From DASPLX01 sp035627375 (GTDB taxonomy: Bacteria; Pseudomonadota; Gammaproteobacteria; Burkholderiales; Burkholderiaceae_D): 64,000 nucleotides of DNA. How positions within the stretch are numbered: position 1 is the first letter of the stretch; the number at the start of each line of letters is the position of its first letter. The stretch covers positions 62,001 to 126,000 of the forward strand of contig DASPLX010000027.1 in assembly GCA_035627375.1 (NCBI GenBank), written 5' to 3'. Made by a program: the position numbers and the translations under genes. The notes under the pieces are model-generated. The model saw only the letters and a program-made list of their open reading frames with translations, searched no databases and was not told where the DNA came from. This document shows, piece after piece, positions 43,131 through 53,074 of the stretch.

Positions 43131-44519
43131 ATGAATAACCGTGCCGATCCGCAAATCGAATCTCTCCGTGTCCCGCCTCACTCGATCGAGGCGGAACAAT
43201 CGGTGCTGGGCGGCTTGCTTCTTGATAACTCAGCCTGGGACCGGATTGCCGATTTCGTCAGCGAGGACGATTTCTATCGCTACGATCACCGCATCATCTT
43301 TCAGCACATCGTCAAGCTGATCAACGCCACCCGGCCGGCCGACGTCATTACCGTCTACGAATCGATGAGCAACGCCGGTAAGGCGGAGGAGGTCGGCGGC
43401 CTGACCTACCTGAACGCGTTGGCGCAGAATACGCCGTCGGCGGCGAATATCCGCCGCTACGCCGAGATCGTCCGTGATCGCGGGGTGCTGCGCAAACTCA
43501 TCACGATTTCCGACGAAATCGCCACCGCGGCCTTCAACCCGCAGGGCAAGGAAGTCAAGCAGATGCTCGACGAAGCCGAATCCAAGATCTTCGCGATCGC
43601 GGAGGAGGGGGCGCGCGGCGCGCAGGGCTGGATGGAAATCCAGCCGCTGCTGACCCAGGTCGTGGAACGCATCGACGAACTGTACAACCGCGACCAAAGC
43701 AGCGAAATCACCGGCGTGCCGACCGGCTTCGCCGATCTCGACAAGATGACGTCCGGCCTGCAGCCCGGCGACCTGATCATCGTTGCGGGACGCCCGTCGA
43801 TGGGCAAGACCGCGTTTTCGATGAATATCGGCGAGAATGTCGCGATCGACAGCGGGCTGCCGGTGGCGGTCTTCTCGATGGAAATGGGCGGCGCTCAGCT
43901 GGCCATGCGTATGCTGGGTTCCGTCGGCCGCCTCGACCAGCATCGGTTGCGTACCGGCCGCCTGATCGACGAGGATTGGCCGCGCCTGACCCATGCGATC
44001 CAGAAAATGAACGAGGCGCAGGTCTACATCGACGAGACGCCGGCGCTTTCTCCGATCGAATTGCGCGCCCGTGCGCGCCGCCTTTCGCGCCAATGCGGCA
44101 AGCTCGGCCTGATCATCATCGACTATCTTCAGCTGATGTCGGGCAACGGCGGCGGCGGAGAAAACCGCGCCACCGAGATTTCCGAAATTTCGCGAAGCCT
44201 GAAGGGGCTCGCCAAGGAATTGCACTGTCCGGTCATCGCGCTGTCTCAGTTGAATCGTTCGCTCGAGCAGCGACCGAACAAGCGCCCCGTGATGTCCGAT
44301 CTGCGCGAATCCGGGGCCATCGAGCAGGACGCCGACGTGATCCTGTTCATTTACCGCGACCAAGTCTACAACCCCGATTCGCCGGACAAGGGTACCGCCG
44401 AGATCATCATCGGCAAGCAGCGTAACGGCCCGATCGGTGCGGTGCGCCTGGCTTTCCTCGGCGAATACACGAAATTTGCAAACTATACCGGCGGCAACGC
44501 CATCTTCGACAACGAGTGA
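43131..44519 (+). CDS. dnaB: Replicative DNA helicase DnaB
   Basis: The product has 462 residues. The N-terminal helical domain begins VPPHSIEAEQSVLGGLLLDNSAW. The RecA-like motor has Walker A GRPSMGKTAF (about 218-227), the catalytic region VFSMEMGG, LIIIDYLQLM (Walker B) and LSQLNRSLEQRPNKRPVMSDLRESGAIEQDADVI. It unwinds DNA ahead of the replication fork. In many betaproteobacteria dnaB follows rplI; here it stands alone, divergent from mutS, which fits a dedicated promoter. Confidence 0.97.
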   Translation: MNNRADPQIESLRVPPHSIEAEQSVLGGLLLDNSAWDRIADFVSEDDFYRYDHRIIFQHIVKLINATRPADVITVYESMSNAGKAEEVGGLTYLNALAQNTPSAANIRRYAEIVRDRGVLRKLITISDEIATAAFNPQGKEVKQMLDEAESKIFAIAEEGARGAQGWMEIQPLLTQVVERIDELYNRDQSSEITGVPTGFADLDKMTSGLQPGDLIIVAGRPSMGKTAFSMNIGENVAIDSGLPVAVFSMEMGGAQLAMRMLGSVGRLDQHRLRTGRLIDEDWPRLTHAIQKMNEAQVYIDETPALSPIELRARARRLSRQCGKLGLIIIDYLQLMSGNGGGGENRATEISEISRSLKGLAKELHCPVIALSQLNRSLEQRPNKRPVMSDLRESGAIEQDADVILFIYRDQVYNPDSPDKGTAEIIIGKQRNGPIGAVRLAFLGEYTKFANYTGGNAIFDNE

Positions 44520-44597
44520 CCTGTTTTCTTGCCGCAAGCAGGAACGCGCCGCGGTGCCGATTTTATGCTTCAACCTTTTTAACAAGAAAGAGCGACT

Positions 44598-45224
44598 ATG
44601 TTTGGACGACTGATGCCTTCCGAGGGCAAATTCTTTAACCTCTTCATCGAGCACGCCGACCTGTGCGTCAAGGGCGCAAAGGAAATGGTCGCGCTGATGA
44701 CCAATTTCGACGACCTGGAAAGCCGCATGCATGCGATCGAAGGCATCGAGAAACAGGCCGACAAGATCACGCACAATGCCATCGAGTTGCTGCACAAGAC
44801 CTTCATCACGCCGCTCGACCGCGACGATATCCATCAGCTGATCACGCGCATGGACGACATCCTCGACCTGCTCGAAGACGCGGCGCAGACCATCTCGCTG
44901 TACGACATCAAGGCGGTCACGCCGGAGGCCAAGCGTCTGGCCGAGCTTTGCCTCGGCTGCACCGAGAAAGTGAAGGCGGCGGTCGGCCTGCTGCACAACA
45001 TGGACAATTCGCGCGAAATCCTGTCGATCTGCGCCGAAGTCGACCGCCTCGAATCGGATGCCGACCACGTGATGCGCGCCGCGATGTCCAAGCTGTTCCG
45101 CGACGAGCCCGACGTGCGCAACCTGATCAAGCTGAAGGCGATCTACGAGATCCTGGAAACCGTGACCGATCGCTGCGAGGATGTCGCCAACATCATCGAA
45201 GGCATCATCGTCGAGAACGCCTGA
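44598..45224 (+). CDS. DUF47/PhoU-like protein, Pit transporter partner
   Basis: The product has 208 residues, all-helical. It starts MFGRLMPSEGKFFNLFIEHAD and has two repeats of the PhoU-type E/DxxxD pattern (DDLESRMHAIEGIEKQADKITH; AEVDRLESDADHVMRAAMSK). DUF47 proteins are nearly always encoded next to Pit phosphate transporters and are thought to regulate them. The pit gene starts 26 bases downstream. AAGAAAGAG precedes the start codon. Confidence 0.92.
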   Translation: MFGRLMPSEGKFFNLFIEHADLCVKGAKEMVALMTNFDDLESRMHAIEGIEKQADKITHNAIELLHKTFITPLDRDDIHQLITRMDDILDLLEDAAQTISLYDIKAVTPEAKRLAELCLGCTEKVKAAVGLLHNMDNSREILSICAEVDRLESDADHVMRAAMSKLFRDEPDVRNLIKLKAIYEILETVTDRCEDVANIIEGIIVENA

Positions 45225-45250
45225 TTGGTCCGGACAAGAACGACAACAAC

Positions 45251-46258
45251 ATGCAAACACTTCAGATCAGCCTTTACACGCTCGCATTCCTCGTCATCCT
45301 GGCGCTGCTGTTCGATTTCATGAACGGCTTTCACGATGCCGCGAACGCCATCGCGACGGTGGTGTCGACCGGTGTGCTCAAGCCGCAGACGGCGGTGGCG
45401 CTTGCTGCCTTCTTCAACTTCATCGCGATCTTCGTGTTTCAGCTGAAGGTCGCGACCACGGTCGGCAAGGGAACCATCGATCCCACAGTGGTGGATCATT
45501 ACGTCGTGTTCGGCGCCCTGATCGGCGCGATCTCCTGGAACGTGCTGACGTGGTATTACGGCATCCCGTCGTCGTCGTCGCACGCCTTGATCGGCGGGCT
45601 GGTCGGCGCCGCGGTGGCCAAGGCGGGCACCGGCTCCCTGATCTCCTCCGGCCTGATCAAGACGATCTCCTTCATCGTGCTGTCGCCCTTGTTCGGTTTC
45701 GTCTTTGGTTCGCTGATGATGGTGCTGGTTTCCTGGCTGTTCGTGCGAACGACGCCGCGCCGCGTCGACAAGTGGTTCCGTCGCATGCAGCTGGTCTCGG
45801 CCTCGATGTACAGCCTGGGTCACGGCGGCAACGATGCGCAGAAGACCATGGGGATCATCTGGATGCTGTTGATCGCGGCCGGTTACACGACCGCCAAAGA
45901 CCCGCTGCCGATGTGGGTCATCGTGAGCTGCTATGCGGCGATCGGTCTCGGTACCTTGTTCGGCGGCTGGCGCATCGTCAAGACGATGGGGCAGAAGATC
46001 ACCAAGCTCAAGCCGGTCGGCGGTTTCTGCGCCGAGACCGGCGGCGCGATCACGCTGTTCCTGGCGACGGCGCTCGGCATTCCGGTGTCGACGACGCATA
46101 CCATCACCGGCGCCATCGTCGGCGTCGGCTCGTCGCAGAAGATGTCGGCGGTCCGCTGGGGCGTTGCCGGCAACATCGTCTGGGCTTGGGTCTTCACGAT
46201 TCCGGCATCAGCCTTCATCGCCGCGATCGCCTGGTGGATCGGCACAAAGATTTTTTGA
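45251..46258 (+). CDS. Inorganic phosphate transporter, Pit family
   Basis: The product has 335 residues with about ten membrane segments. The two family signature repeats are present: FDFMNGFHDAANAIATVVSTGVL near the N terminus and SLGHGGNDAQKTMGIIWMLL in the middle, each with the GxxDAxN/GGNDA core. The late block ALGIPVSTTHTITGAIVGVGSSQK is also diagnostic. It imports metal-phosphate by proton symport. It is co-transcribed with the DUF47 gene. Confidence 0.95.
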   Translation: MQTLQISLYTLAFLVILALLFDFMNGFHDAANAIATVVSTGVLKPQTAVALAAFFNFIAIFVFQLKVATTVGKGTIDPTVVDHYVVFGALIGAISWNVLTWYYGIPSSSSHALIGGLVGAAVAKAGTGSLISSGLIKTISFIVLSPLFGFVFGSLMMVLVSWLFVRTTPRRVDKWFRRMQLVSASMYSLGHGGNDAQKTMGIIWMLLIAAGYTTAKDPLPMWVIVSCYAAIGLGTLFGGWRIVKTMGQKITKLKPVGGFCAETGGAITLFLATALGIPVSTTHTITGAIVGVGSSQKMSAVRWGVAGNIVWAWVFTIPASAFIAAIAWWIGTKIF

Positions 46259-46271
46259 GCATAGCTGTATG

Positions 46272-46304
46272 AAAAAAGCCCGCGAGACCGCGGGCTTTTT
46301 TTTC
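46272..46304. terminator. Bidirectional terminator between pit and phoH
   Basis: AGCCCGCG (46277-46284) pairs with CGCGGGCT (46289-46296) across an AGAC loop. A run of A precedes it and a run of eight T follows it, so it can stop transcription from both convergent genes. Confidence 0.92.
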
Positions 46305-46318
46305 GAAGCAAGCGCCGT

Positions 46319-47989
46319 TCAGAGCACGTCGCTCGCGTGATCGGCCAGGCGCGAACGCTCGCCGCGGGCCAGCGTCACGTGCCCGCTGTGCGACCAACCC
46401 TTGAAACGGTCGACCACGTAAGTCAGGCCGCTGGAACCTTCGGTCAGGTATGGCGTATCGATCTGCGCGATATTGCCGAGGCAAATGATCTTGGTGCCGG
46501 GGCCGGCGCGCGTGACAAGCGTCTTCATCTGCTTCGGCGTCAGGTTCTGCGCTTCGTCGATGATCAGGAACTTGTTGACGAAGGTGCGTCCGCGCATGAA
46601 GTTGAGCGACTTGATCTTGATGCGTGAACGGATCAGATCCTGGGTCGCGGCGCGGCCCCAGTCGCCGGCATCGCTGTCCGACTTGTTCAGCACCTCGAGA
46701 TTGTCGTCGAAGGCGCCCATCCACGGCGACATCTTTTCCTCTTCGGTGCCGGGCAAGAAGCCGATGTCCTCGCCGACCGGCACCGTCACGCGCGTGACGA
46801 TGATTTCCGTGTAGAGCTTGGTTTCCAGGACCTGCGAAAGACCGGCGGCGAGCGCCAGCAGCGTCTTGCCGGTGCCGGCCGAGCCGAGCAGGGTGACGAA
46901 ATCGCATTCCGGATTCATCAGCAGGTTGAGCGCGAAATTCTGCTCGCGGTTGCGCGCCGTGACGCCCCACACGCTGTTCTTCGCATGCCCGTAGTCGCGC
47001 AGGGTCTGGATCACGGCCGTCTTGCCGTTGATCTGGACCACCTGCCCGTAGAACGGCGCCTCGCCGTTGCTCGGTTCCATGAACACGAATTGGTTGACGA
47101 GGAAGGAAGGCACCAGGGGGCCGGTCAGGCGGTAGTAGGTATAGCCCGTGCCGTGCTTGTTCTCCTGCCACGACTCGATGCCCTTGCCGTGCTTGTTCCA
47201 GAAATCGTCCGGCAATTGCATGATGCCGGAGTAGAGCAGGTCGGTATCCTCGAGGACGTGATCGTTGAGGTATTCTTCCGCAGGCAGGCCCATCGCGCGC
47301 GCCTTGATGCGCATGTTGATGTCCTTCGACACCAGCACCACGGGACGGCCGGGATACTGCTGCTCCAGCGCCCGCACCACGCCGAGAATCTGATTGTCCG
47401 CCTTGCCTTGCGGGAGTCCTTCCGGAAGTTCGACATTCTGCAGCGTGGTTTGAAAGAACAGGCGGCCCTTGGCATCCTTGTTCCCGAGCTTGGACAGCGG
47501 AATGCCCAGTTCGATGTCGTGCTCCTCGACGCCGGCGACCAGCGCGTCGAGCGAGCGCGACACTTGACGCGCGTTGCGTGCGACTTCGGACATGCCTTTC
47601 TTGTGGTTGTCGAGCTCTTCCAGGGTCATCATCGGCAGATAGACGTCGTGCTCCTCGAAACGGAACAGCGAGGTCGGATCGTGCATCAGGACGTTGGTGT
47701 CGAGCACGAACAGCTTGGTGACGCCGGTTTTGTCGGCGGCGCGACTGGTGGCCGATTTCATGCGCGCTTCCGAAGTCTTCGGCGGCTTGGTCGTACGGGT
47801 CTTCTCGGTGGGGGTCTTGTCCGGAGTCTTGCCGCGCGCGGTCGCGGGAGGGGCGGCCGGTTCTGTCTTCTTCCGCACCGGTTCCACCAATGCGATGACG
47901 GGTTTGACCGACTTGCCTTTTTCCGCTTTCGGATATTCGCTGGGAGACAACAATGTTGCGGGCTTGGACGGCAGTTTGGGCAGTGGCAT
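46319..47989 (-). CDS. PhoH family protein with N-terminal PIN domain (YlaK-like)
   Basis: The product has 556 residues. I chose ATG at 47989 because GAGG sits five bases upstream. The longer open frame to 48112 is not supported. After a low-complexity Lys/Pro/Thr-rich stretch (about 1-95) comes a PIN nuclease domain starting KLFVLDTNVLMHDP, then a PhoH ATPase domain with Walker A GSAGTGKTLLALAAG and Walker B FLIIDEAQNLTPKQMK. PIN-PhoH proteins are RNA helicase/RNase candidates, akin to VapC fused to PhoH. The natural substrate here is unknown. Confidence 0.9.
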   Translation of the reverse strand: MPLPKLPSKPATLLSPSEYPKAEKGKSVKPVIALVEPVRKKTEPAAPPATARGKTPDKTPTEKTRTTKPPKTSEARMKSATSRAADKTGVTKLFVLDTNVLMHDPTSLFRFEEHDVYLPMMTLEELDNHKKGMSEVARNARQVSRSLDALVAGVEEHDIELGIPLSKLGNKDAKGRLFFQTTLQNVELPEGLPQGKADNQILGVVRALEQQYPGRPVVLVSKDINMRIKARAMGLPAEEYLNDHVLEDTDLLYSGIMQLPDDFWNKHGKGIESWQENKHGTGYTYYRLTGPLVPSFLVNQFVFMEPSNGEAPFYGQVVQINGKTAVIQTLRDYGHAKNSVWGVTARNREQNFALNLLMNPECDFVTLLGSAGTGKTLLALAAGLSQVLETKLYTEIIVTRVTVPVGEDIGFLPGTEEEKMSPWMGAFDDNLEVLNKSDSDAGDWGRAATQDLIRSRIKIKSLNFMRGRTFVNKFLIIDEAQNLTPKQMKTLVTRAGPGTKIICLGNIAQIDTPYLTEGSSGLTYVVDRFKGWSHSGHVTLARGERSRLADHASDVL

Positions 47990-48109
47990 CAGAACCTCAA
48001 TCTGGAAAGTTTGGGATAAGGCAACCGGGGACAACGACGACGTATGAAGCGATAGATTGAAGGAGGGGGAGGAAGAAACGACGGCGCGAAGGATGCACCG
48101 ATCGCAAAG

Positions 48110-48160
48110 CAAAAAAGCCGTTCGGGAAGGCGGCCTGCCTCTTCCTCAAACGGCTTTCTG
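48110..48160 (-). terminator. Terminator-like hairpin downstream of bcp
   Basis: AAAGCCGTT (48114-48122) pairs with AACGGCTTT (48149-48157), with partial inner pairing between GGAAGG-type and CTTCC-type runs. Read on the minus strand, the stem is followed by a run of T. It lies 32 bases beyond the bcp stop codon. Confidence 0.65.
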
Positions 48161-48191
48161 GAAAAAAGTTCTTTGTAATTCAATGGCTTAT

Positions 48192-48668
48192 TTAAGCAAG
48201 AGCCTTCACATACTCCAGCACTTCCTCGACGTGTCCAGGCACTTTCACTCCACGCCATTCTTTCACCAATTTGCCGGCGGCGTCAATCACAAATGTCGAC
48301 CGCTCGATACCGCGCACCTGCTTGCCGTACATCGTCTTCATTTTCATGACGTCGAACATTCCGCACAGCGCCTCGTCCGGATCGGAGATCAGCTCGAACG
48401 GCAGATCGAGCTTGTTCTTGAAGCCTTCATGGGACCGGATGCTGTCGCGGCTGATGCCGAAGACGAGGGTATCCGCGCGCTTGAATTGGCCATGCAAGTC
48501 ACGGAAGGTCATGCTTTCGGTGGTGCAGCCCGGCGTGTTGTCCTTCGGATAAAAATACAGCACTACATTCTTGCCCCGGTAATCCGATAGCGTAAAGGTC
48601 TTGTCGCTAGTCATGGCAGCGGAAAAATCGGGTACGACTTCGTTCAATTCACAACGGCTTTCTACCAC
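48192..48668 (-). CDS. bcp: Thioredoxin-dependent peroxiredoxin (Bcp/PrxQ family)
   Basis: The product has 158 residues from GTG at 48668, which has AGGAG eight bases upstream. The frame stays open for another 96 codons, but that part does not belong to a peroxiredoxin. The active site reads YFYPKDNTPGCTTESMTFRD: the peroxidatic Cys is present, while the resolving Cys five residues later in E. coli Bcp is replaced. The enzyme is therefore of the 1-Cys-like PrxQ form, unless the Cys in EALCGMFD takes over. It reduces hydroperoxides. It is separated from phoH by a terminator-like hairpin. Confidence 0.9.
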   Translation of the reverse strand: MVESRCELNEVVPDFSAAMTSDKTFTLSDYRGKNVVLYFYPKDNTPGCTTESMTFRDLHGQFKRADTLVFGISRDSIRSHEGFKNKLDLPFELISDPDEALCGMFDVMKMKTMYGKQVRGIERSTFVIDAAGKLVKEWRGVKVPGHVEEVLEYVKALA

Positions 48669-48956
48669 GGTGATCTCCTGGTCTAGGCGTTTATCGCTTG
48701 TGGCGAAGGATTTCTTGCGGATGTCTTGCGAGAGCGGCGGTACCGCAGCTCTCGCATTATCCATGAAGGCAGCGAAACTTGCCCGAACGCCATGTAAAAA
48801 CAGGCGAAATTCAACCGGCGTTTCGGAAGGCGCGTAGTCGAAGATGGGGACGAGTCTTTGTCGTTCAAGTTCGGCATGCAAAGCAAATATCGCCTCGACG
48901 CCGCATTGCCGTCCGGCGAAAGCGCTAGCGTCCGCGGTTGCATGCCGCGCCGCCTT
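48669..48956 (-). pseudogene. Possible LysR-type regulator C-terminal remnant, in frame with bcp
   Basis: The bcp reading frame is open without a stop from the bcp start codon back to the TGA of the next gene upstream (48957-48959). The middle of this stretch reads LHAELERQRLVPIFDYAPSE, then a block ending GVRASFAAFMDNAR. This resembles the last 40-50 residues of LysR-type regulators, where an (A)xLxxGRLVPxLxDYxP block is followed by an (V)RAFxDxxR helix. No DNA-binding domain or start codon accompanies it. I read it as the decayed tail of a lost regulator; chance similarity in a high-GC open frame is the alternative. Confidence 0.35.
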
Positions 48957-49349
48957 TCATGGGCGCGCCGGCGGGCCCGCTTCGAAAATCAGGGCCAGCG
49001 CGACCTTGCGGCCTTCGGCCATGAGGATGTTGTAGGTGCGGCAGGCCGCCTGATTGTCCATGCATTCCACGCCGATGCGGCGTGCCGTCAGCGCGGCGAT
49101 CAGTTTCGGATGAATGAAGCGCTGGCGAACGCCGGTGCCCACGATGACGACGTCGGGCGCGGCGTTTTCGATGGGGGTGAAGTGCTCGGCCGTCAAGGTA
49201 TCGAAGGAGGCGGCCGGCCACGCTACCGGCGCGGTTTCCGGCATGACGATCAGGCTGTGGGTAAATCGGACCGCGTTGATTTCGACCCCGTCGGCATCAT
49301 AGGCGGTGACGGTCTGGTAATGCTGGGTGGGCGTGGTGTGGAGCTTCAT
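48957..49349 (-). CDS. Mth938-like / DUF498 family protein
   Basis: The product has 130 residues. The block PDVVIVGTGVRQRFIHPKLIAALTARRIGVECMDNQAACRTYNIL is characteristic of the Mth938 fold (DUF498), whose mitochondrial member NDUFAF3 assists complex I assembly. The bacterial function is unknown. It is divergent from the alaA-like gene across a 225-base gap, which contains the palindrome TATCGCGATA (49492-49501) and a CGAT-TGATAA-ATCG inverted repeat. Confidence 0.87.
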   Translation of the reverse strand: MKLHTTPTQHYQTVTAYDADGVEINAVRFTHSLIVMPETAPVAWPAASFDTLTAEHFTPIENAAPDVVIVGTGVRQRFIHPKLIAALTARRIGVECMDNQAACRTYNILMAEGRKVALALIFEAGPPARP

Positions 49350-49574
49350 CGGCGGAGTGGGGGCGCCGGTCTCGGCGGTGCCGGTCGCCGCGTACGGTTT
49401 CGATAGGTGGACGAAAGACCGGCCATTGTAACGCTTTCGGCATGAGGATCGTTTTCGGCATGCGGATTTCCGCCTAGCGGCCGGCGCGCATTATCGCGAT
49501 ATAGCGATTGATAAATCGAGTTGCTTTGGGCAAAATGATTCTTTTATCGCGGTGCAACATCCAGGAAGGCAGCT

Positions 49575-50804
49575 GTGCGACCGATTCAGAAATCGAAGAA
49601 ACTGGCAGACGTCTGCTACGAAATCCGGGGCCCGGTCCTGGAGAAGGCCCGGCAGATGGAGGAAGAGGGTCACAAGATCATCAAGCTCAACATCGGCAAC
49701 CTGGCCGTGTTCGGCTTCGATGCGCCCGACGAGATCGTGCACGACATGATCATCAACATGGGCAACGCCGCCGGCTATACCGATTCGAAAGGCCTGTTCG
49801 CGCCGCGCAAGGCGATCATGCACTACACCCAGCAGAAGAGCATCGCCGGCGTGGATATCGACGACATCTATATCGGCAACGGCGCGTCCGAGCTGATCGT
49901 GATGGGCATGAATGCCTTGCTCAACAACGGCGACGAAGTGCTGGTGCCGGCTCCCGACTATCCGCTCTGGACCGCCGCGGTCAGCCTGTCGGGCGGCTCC
50001 CCGGTTCATTATGTCTGCGACGAGCAGTCCGGCTGGTTGCCGGACATCGACGATATCAAGCGCAAGATCACGAGCAATACCAAGGCGATCGTCGTCATCA
50101 ATCCGAACAATCCGACCGGCGCGCTATACCCGGTCGAATTGCTGAAGGAGATCGTCGAGGTCGCGCGCCAGCATCAGCTGGTCGTGTTCGCCGACGAAAT
50201 CTACGACAAGACGCTCTACGACGGCGAGACCCACACCTCGATCGCCTCGCTGGCCGACGACGTGCTCTTCATCACCCTGAACGGGCTGTCGAAGAATTAC
50301 CGCTCTTGCGGCTATCGCGCCGGCTGGATGGTCGTGTCCGGCGAGAAGAAGCATGCCAAGGACTATGTCGAAGGCTTGAACATGATGGCCTCGATGCGCT
50401 TGTGCGCCAATGTTCCGGGCCAATATGCGATCCAGACGGCGCTGGGCGGCTACCAGAGCATCAACGATCTGGTCGGCCCCGGCGGCCGCCTGCTCCGGCA
50501 GCGCGATCTCGCCTATAAGCTGCTGACCGAGATTCCGGGCGTGACCTGCGTCAAGCCGAAGGCCGCGCTGTACATGTTCCCGAAGCTCGATCCGAAGATC
50601 TATCCGATCAAGAACGACCAGGAATTCGTCTACGAGATGCTGGTCGAAGAGAAGGTCTTGATCGTGCAGGGCACCGGCTTCAACTGGATCGCGCCGGACC
50701 ATTTCCGCGTCGTCTTCCTGCCCAACTCGGACGATCTGACGGATGCCGTCGGCCGCATCGCGCGCTTCCTCGAAGGCTATCGGAAACGGCACGGCACCGC
50801 TTGA
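49575..50804 (+). CDS. alaA: PLP-dependent aminotransferase, AlaA-like
   Basis: The product has 409 residues from GTG at 49575, with AGGAAGG five bases upstream. It is a class I aminotransferase: LNIGNLAVFGFDAP, GNGASELIVMGMNALL, INPNNPTGALYP, ADEIYDKTLYDG and the PLP lysine in TLNGLSKNYRSCGYRAGWM. These match E. coli AlaA (YfbQ), a glutamate-pyruvate aminotransferase. The gene is followed after 47 bases by hom, the usual order in this group, which has led to annotation as an aspartate/alanine aminotransferase in the threonine-methionine pathway. Substrate preference is not proven by sequence. Confidence 0.85.
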   Translation: MRPIQKSKKLADVCYEIRGPVLEKARQMEEEGHKIIKLNIGNLAVFGFDAPDEIVHDMIINMGNAAGYTDSKGLFAPRKAIMHYTQQKSIAGVDIDDIYIGNGASELIVMGMNALLNNGDEVLVPAPDYPLWTAAVSLSGGSPVHYVCDEQSGWLPDIDDIKRKITSNTKAIVVINPNNPTGALYPVELLKEIVEVARQHQLVVFADEIYDKTLYDGETHTSIASLADDVLFITLNGLSKNYRSCGYRAGWMVVSGEKKHAKDYVEGLNMMASMRLCANVPGQYAIQTALGGYQSINDLVGPGGRLLRQRDLAYKLLTEIPGVTCVKPKAALYMFPKLDPKIYPIKNDQEFVYEMLVEEKVLIVQGTGFNWIAPDHFRVVFLPNSDDLTDAVGRIARFLEGYRKRHGTA

Positions 50805-50851
50805 TGCGGACTGCCGCCGCGGCACATTTTTTTACCTCAACGACACTCGTT

Positions 50852-52162
<1,311 letters not shown>

Positions 52163-52182
52163 CCAGCCGTTGAAAATCATGA

Positions 52183-52212
52183 GGCCGTCCCGGTTTCCGG
52201 GACGGCCTTTTT
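52183..52212 (+). terminator. Intrinsic terminator of hom
   Basis: GGCCGTCCCGG (52183-52193) and CCGGGACGGCC (52197-52207) form an 11-bp perfect stem with a TTT loop, followed by TTTTT. It is 20 bases after the hom stop codon. Confidence 0.93.
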
Positions 52213-52244
52213 CCATCCATCTTGCCGTGCCGCTGCGCGCGGCT

Positions 52245-52706
52245 TCAATAGCTATAACTATGCGGCGCCGAGGCATGCGGCGCATCGTCGGCGCTGGGCT
52301 TGCGTTCCGGATACAGGGCATCGGGGTCGACCAGCAGATATCGTTCGACCAGGTCCAGCAAGGCGATCACGCCCCGGTAATTGCCGTTCTCCATCACAGT
52401 GACGTGATGAATCCTTTTCGTCGCCATCAATTTGGCGACTTCCCGCACCGACATCAACGCATCGACTTCGAACAGGCGATGCGTGCAGACCTCCCAGGCC
52501 AACACGGCTTTCGGATTGCGCTTGTGGGAGTGGAAATGCACGATCTCGTGCATGCTGATGACGCCGAAAATGCCGCCGCCCATATCCACGACCGGCACAT
52601 AATCGAGATTGTTGTCATCGAGCACCGCCTCGACTCTTTCCAGCGTGTCTTCGGTATCGACCGTGATCTGATTCGGATCGAGCAAGGCATAGATAGGCTT
52701 GTCCAT
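52245..52706 (-). CDS. CBS-domain pair protein
   Basis: The product has 153 residues from ATG at 52706, with AGGAG upstream. It consists of two tandem CBS motifs: DTEDTLERVEAVLDDNNLDYVPVVDMGGGIFGVISMHEIV (about 17-57) and SVREVAKLMATKRIHHVTVMENGNYRGVIALLDLVERYL (about 86-125). Such pairs bind adenosine ligands and usually regulate a partner. Here nothing else is fused to it. The tail is low-complexity (DDAPHASAPHSYSY). It is convergent with hom. Confidence 0.88.
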   Translation of the reverse strand: MDKPIYALLDPNQITVDTEDTLERVEAVLDDNNLDYVPVVDMGGGIFGVISMHEIVHFHSHKRNPKAVLAWEVCTHRLFEVDALMSVREVAKLMATKRIHHVTVMENGNYRGVIALLDLVERYLLVDPDALYPERKPSADDAPHASAPHSYSY

Positions 52707-53074
52707 GGCGGACTCCTGGCGTGATTCGGGCCGCGTTCGCGGGGCCGTCGAGGCGGCGGATAAGATGAATTTAGGATACAAAACCCATAAGCGGAAGGGC
52801 GAAAATCGCCTATTCGCGAAATGAATTCTTCCAGCAAGGGTATTGTGGTCTTGATAATTTTTTATCGGCTTCGTGAGGGGGCAGCCGAGCCGGCATGATC
52901 CGGGAAGCGAGCGCTTAGTACGTCTTCATGATGCGCGCAAAAGTCCCGTCGTCCCGCCGCTTGAGGATCGAGCGGTTCAGGCGCGCCACGAGTTCCGTCA
53001 GTTCTTGCCGCGACCGGCCGCCGCGCCGTCCCGCCGCATCGCCCGGACGCCAGTGCGGGACGACGGGCGCGCGT
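52707..53074. other. Gap between CBS gene and binding-protein gene
   Basis: These 368 bases contain no intact gene. Bases 52915-53004 encode the tail of a binding protein on the minus strand (listed separately). The AT-richer part 52760-52870 may hold the promoter of the CBS gene. Nothing else was recognised. Confidence 0.6.
52915..53004 (-). pseudogene. C-terminal remnant of a periplasmic amino-acid-binding protein
   Basis: The minus-strand frame ending at the TAA at 52915-52917 encodes LTELVARLNRSILKRRDDGT followed by FARIMKTY. This is the classic end of SBP_bac_3 proteins (LxxAxNxALxxLxxDGTYxxIxxKY). The upstream continuation of the frame (PHWRPGDAAGRRGGRS) bears no resemblance to such a protein. 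The stop of the intact binding-protein gene lies 70 bases further upstream. The remnant is therefore a deletion product of a second, related binding protein gene. Confidence 0.6.

Noticed and set aside
47990..48112. 41-codon N-terminal extension of PhoH
   Set aside because: The shorter start at 47989 has a good Shine-Dalgarno, and the extension has no family similarity.
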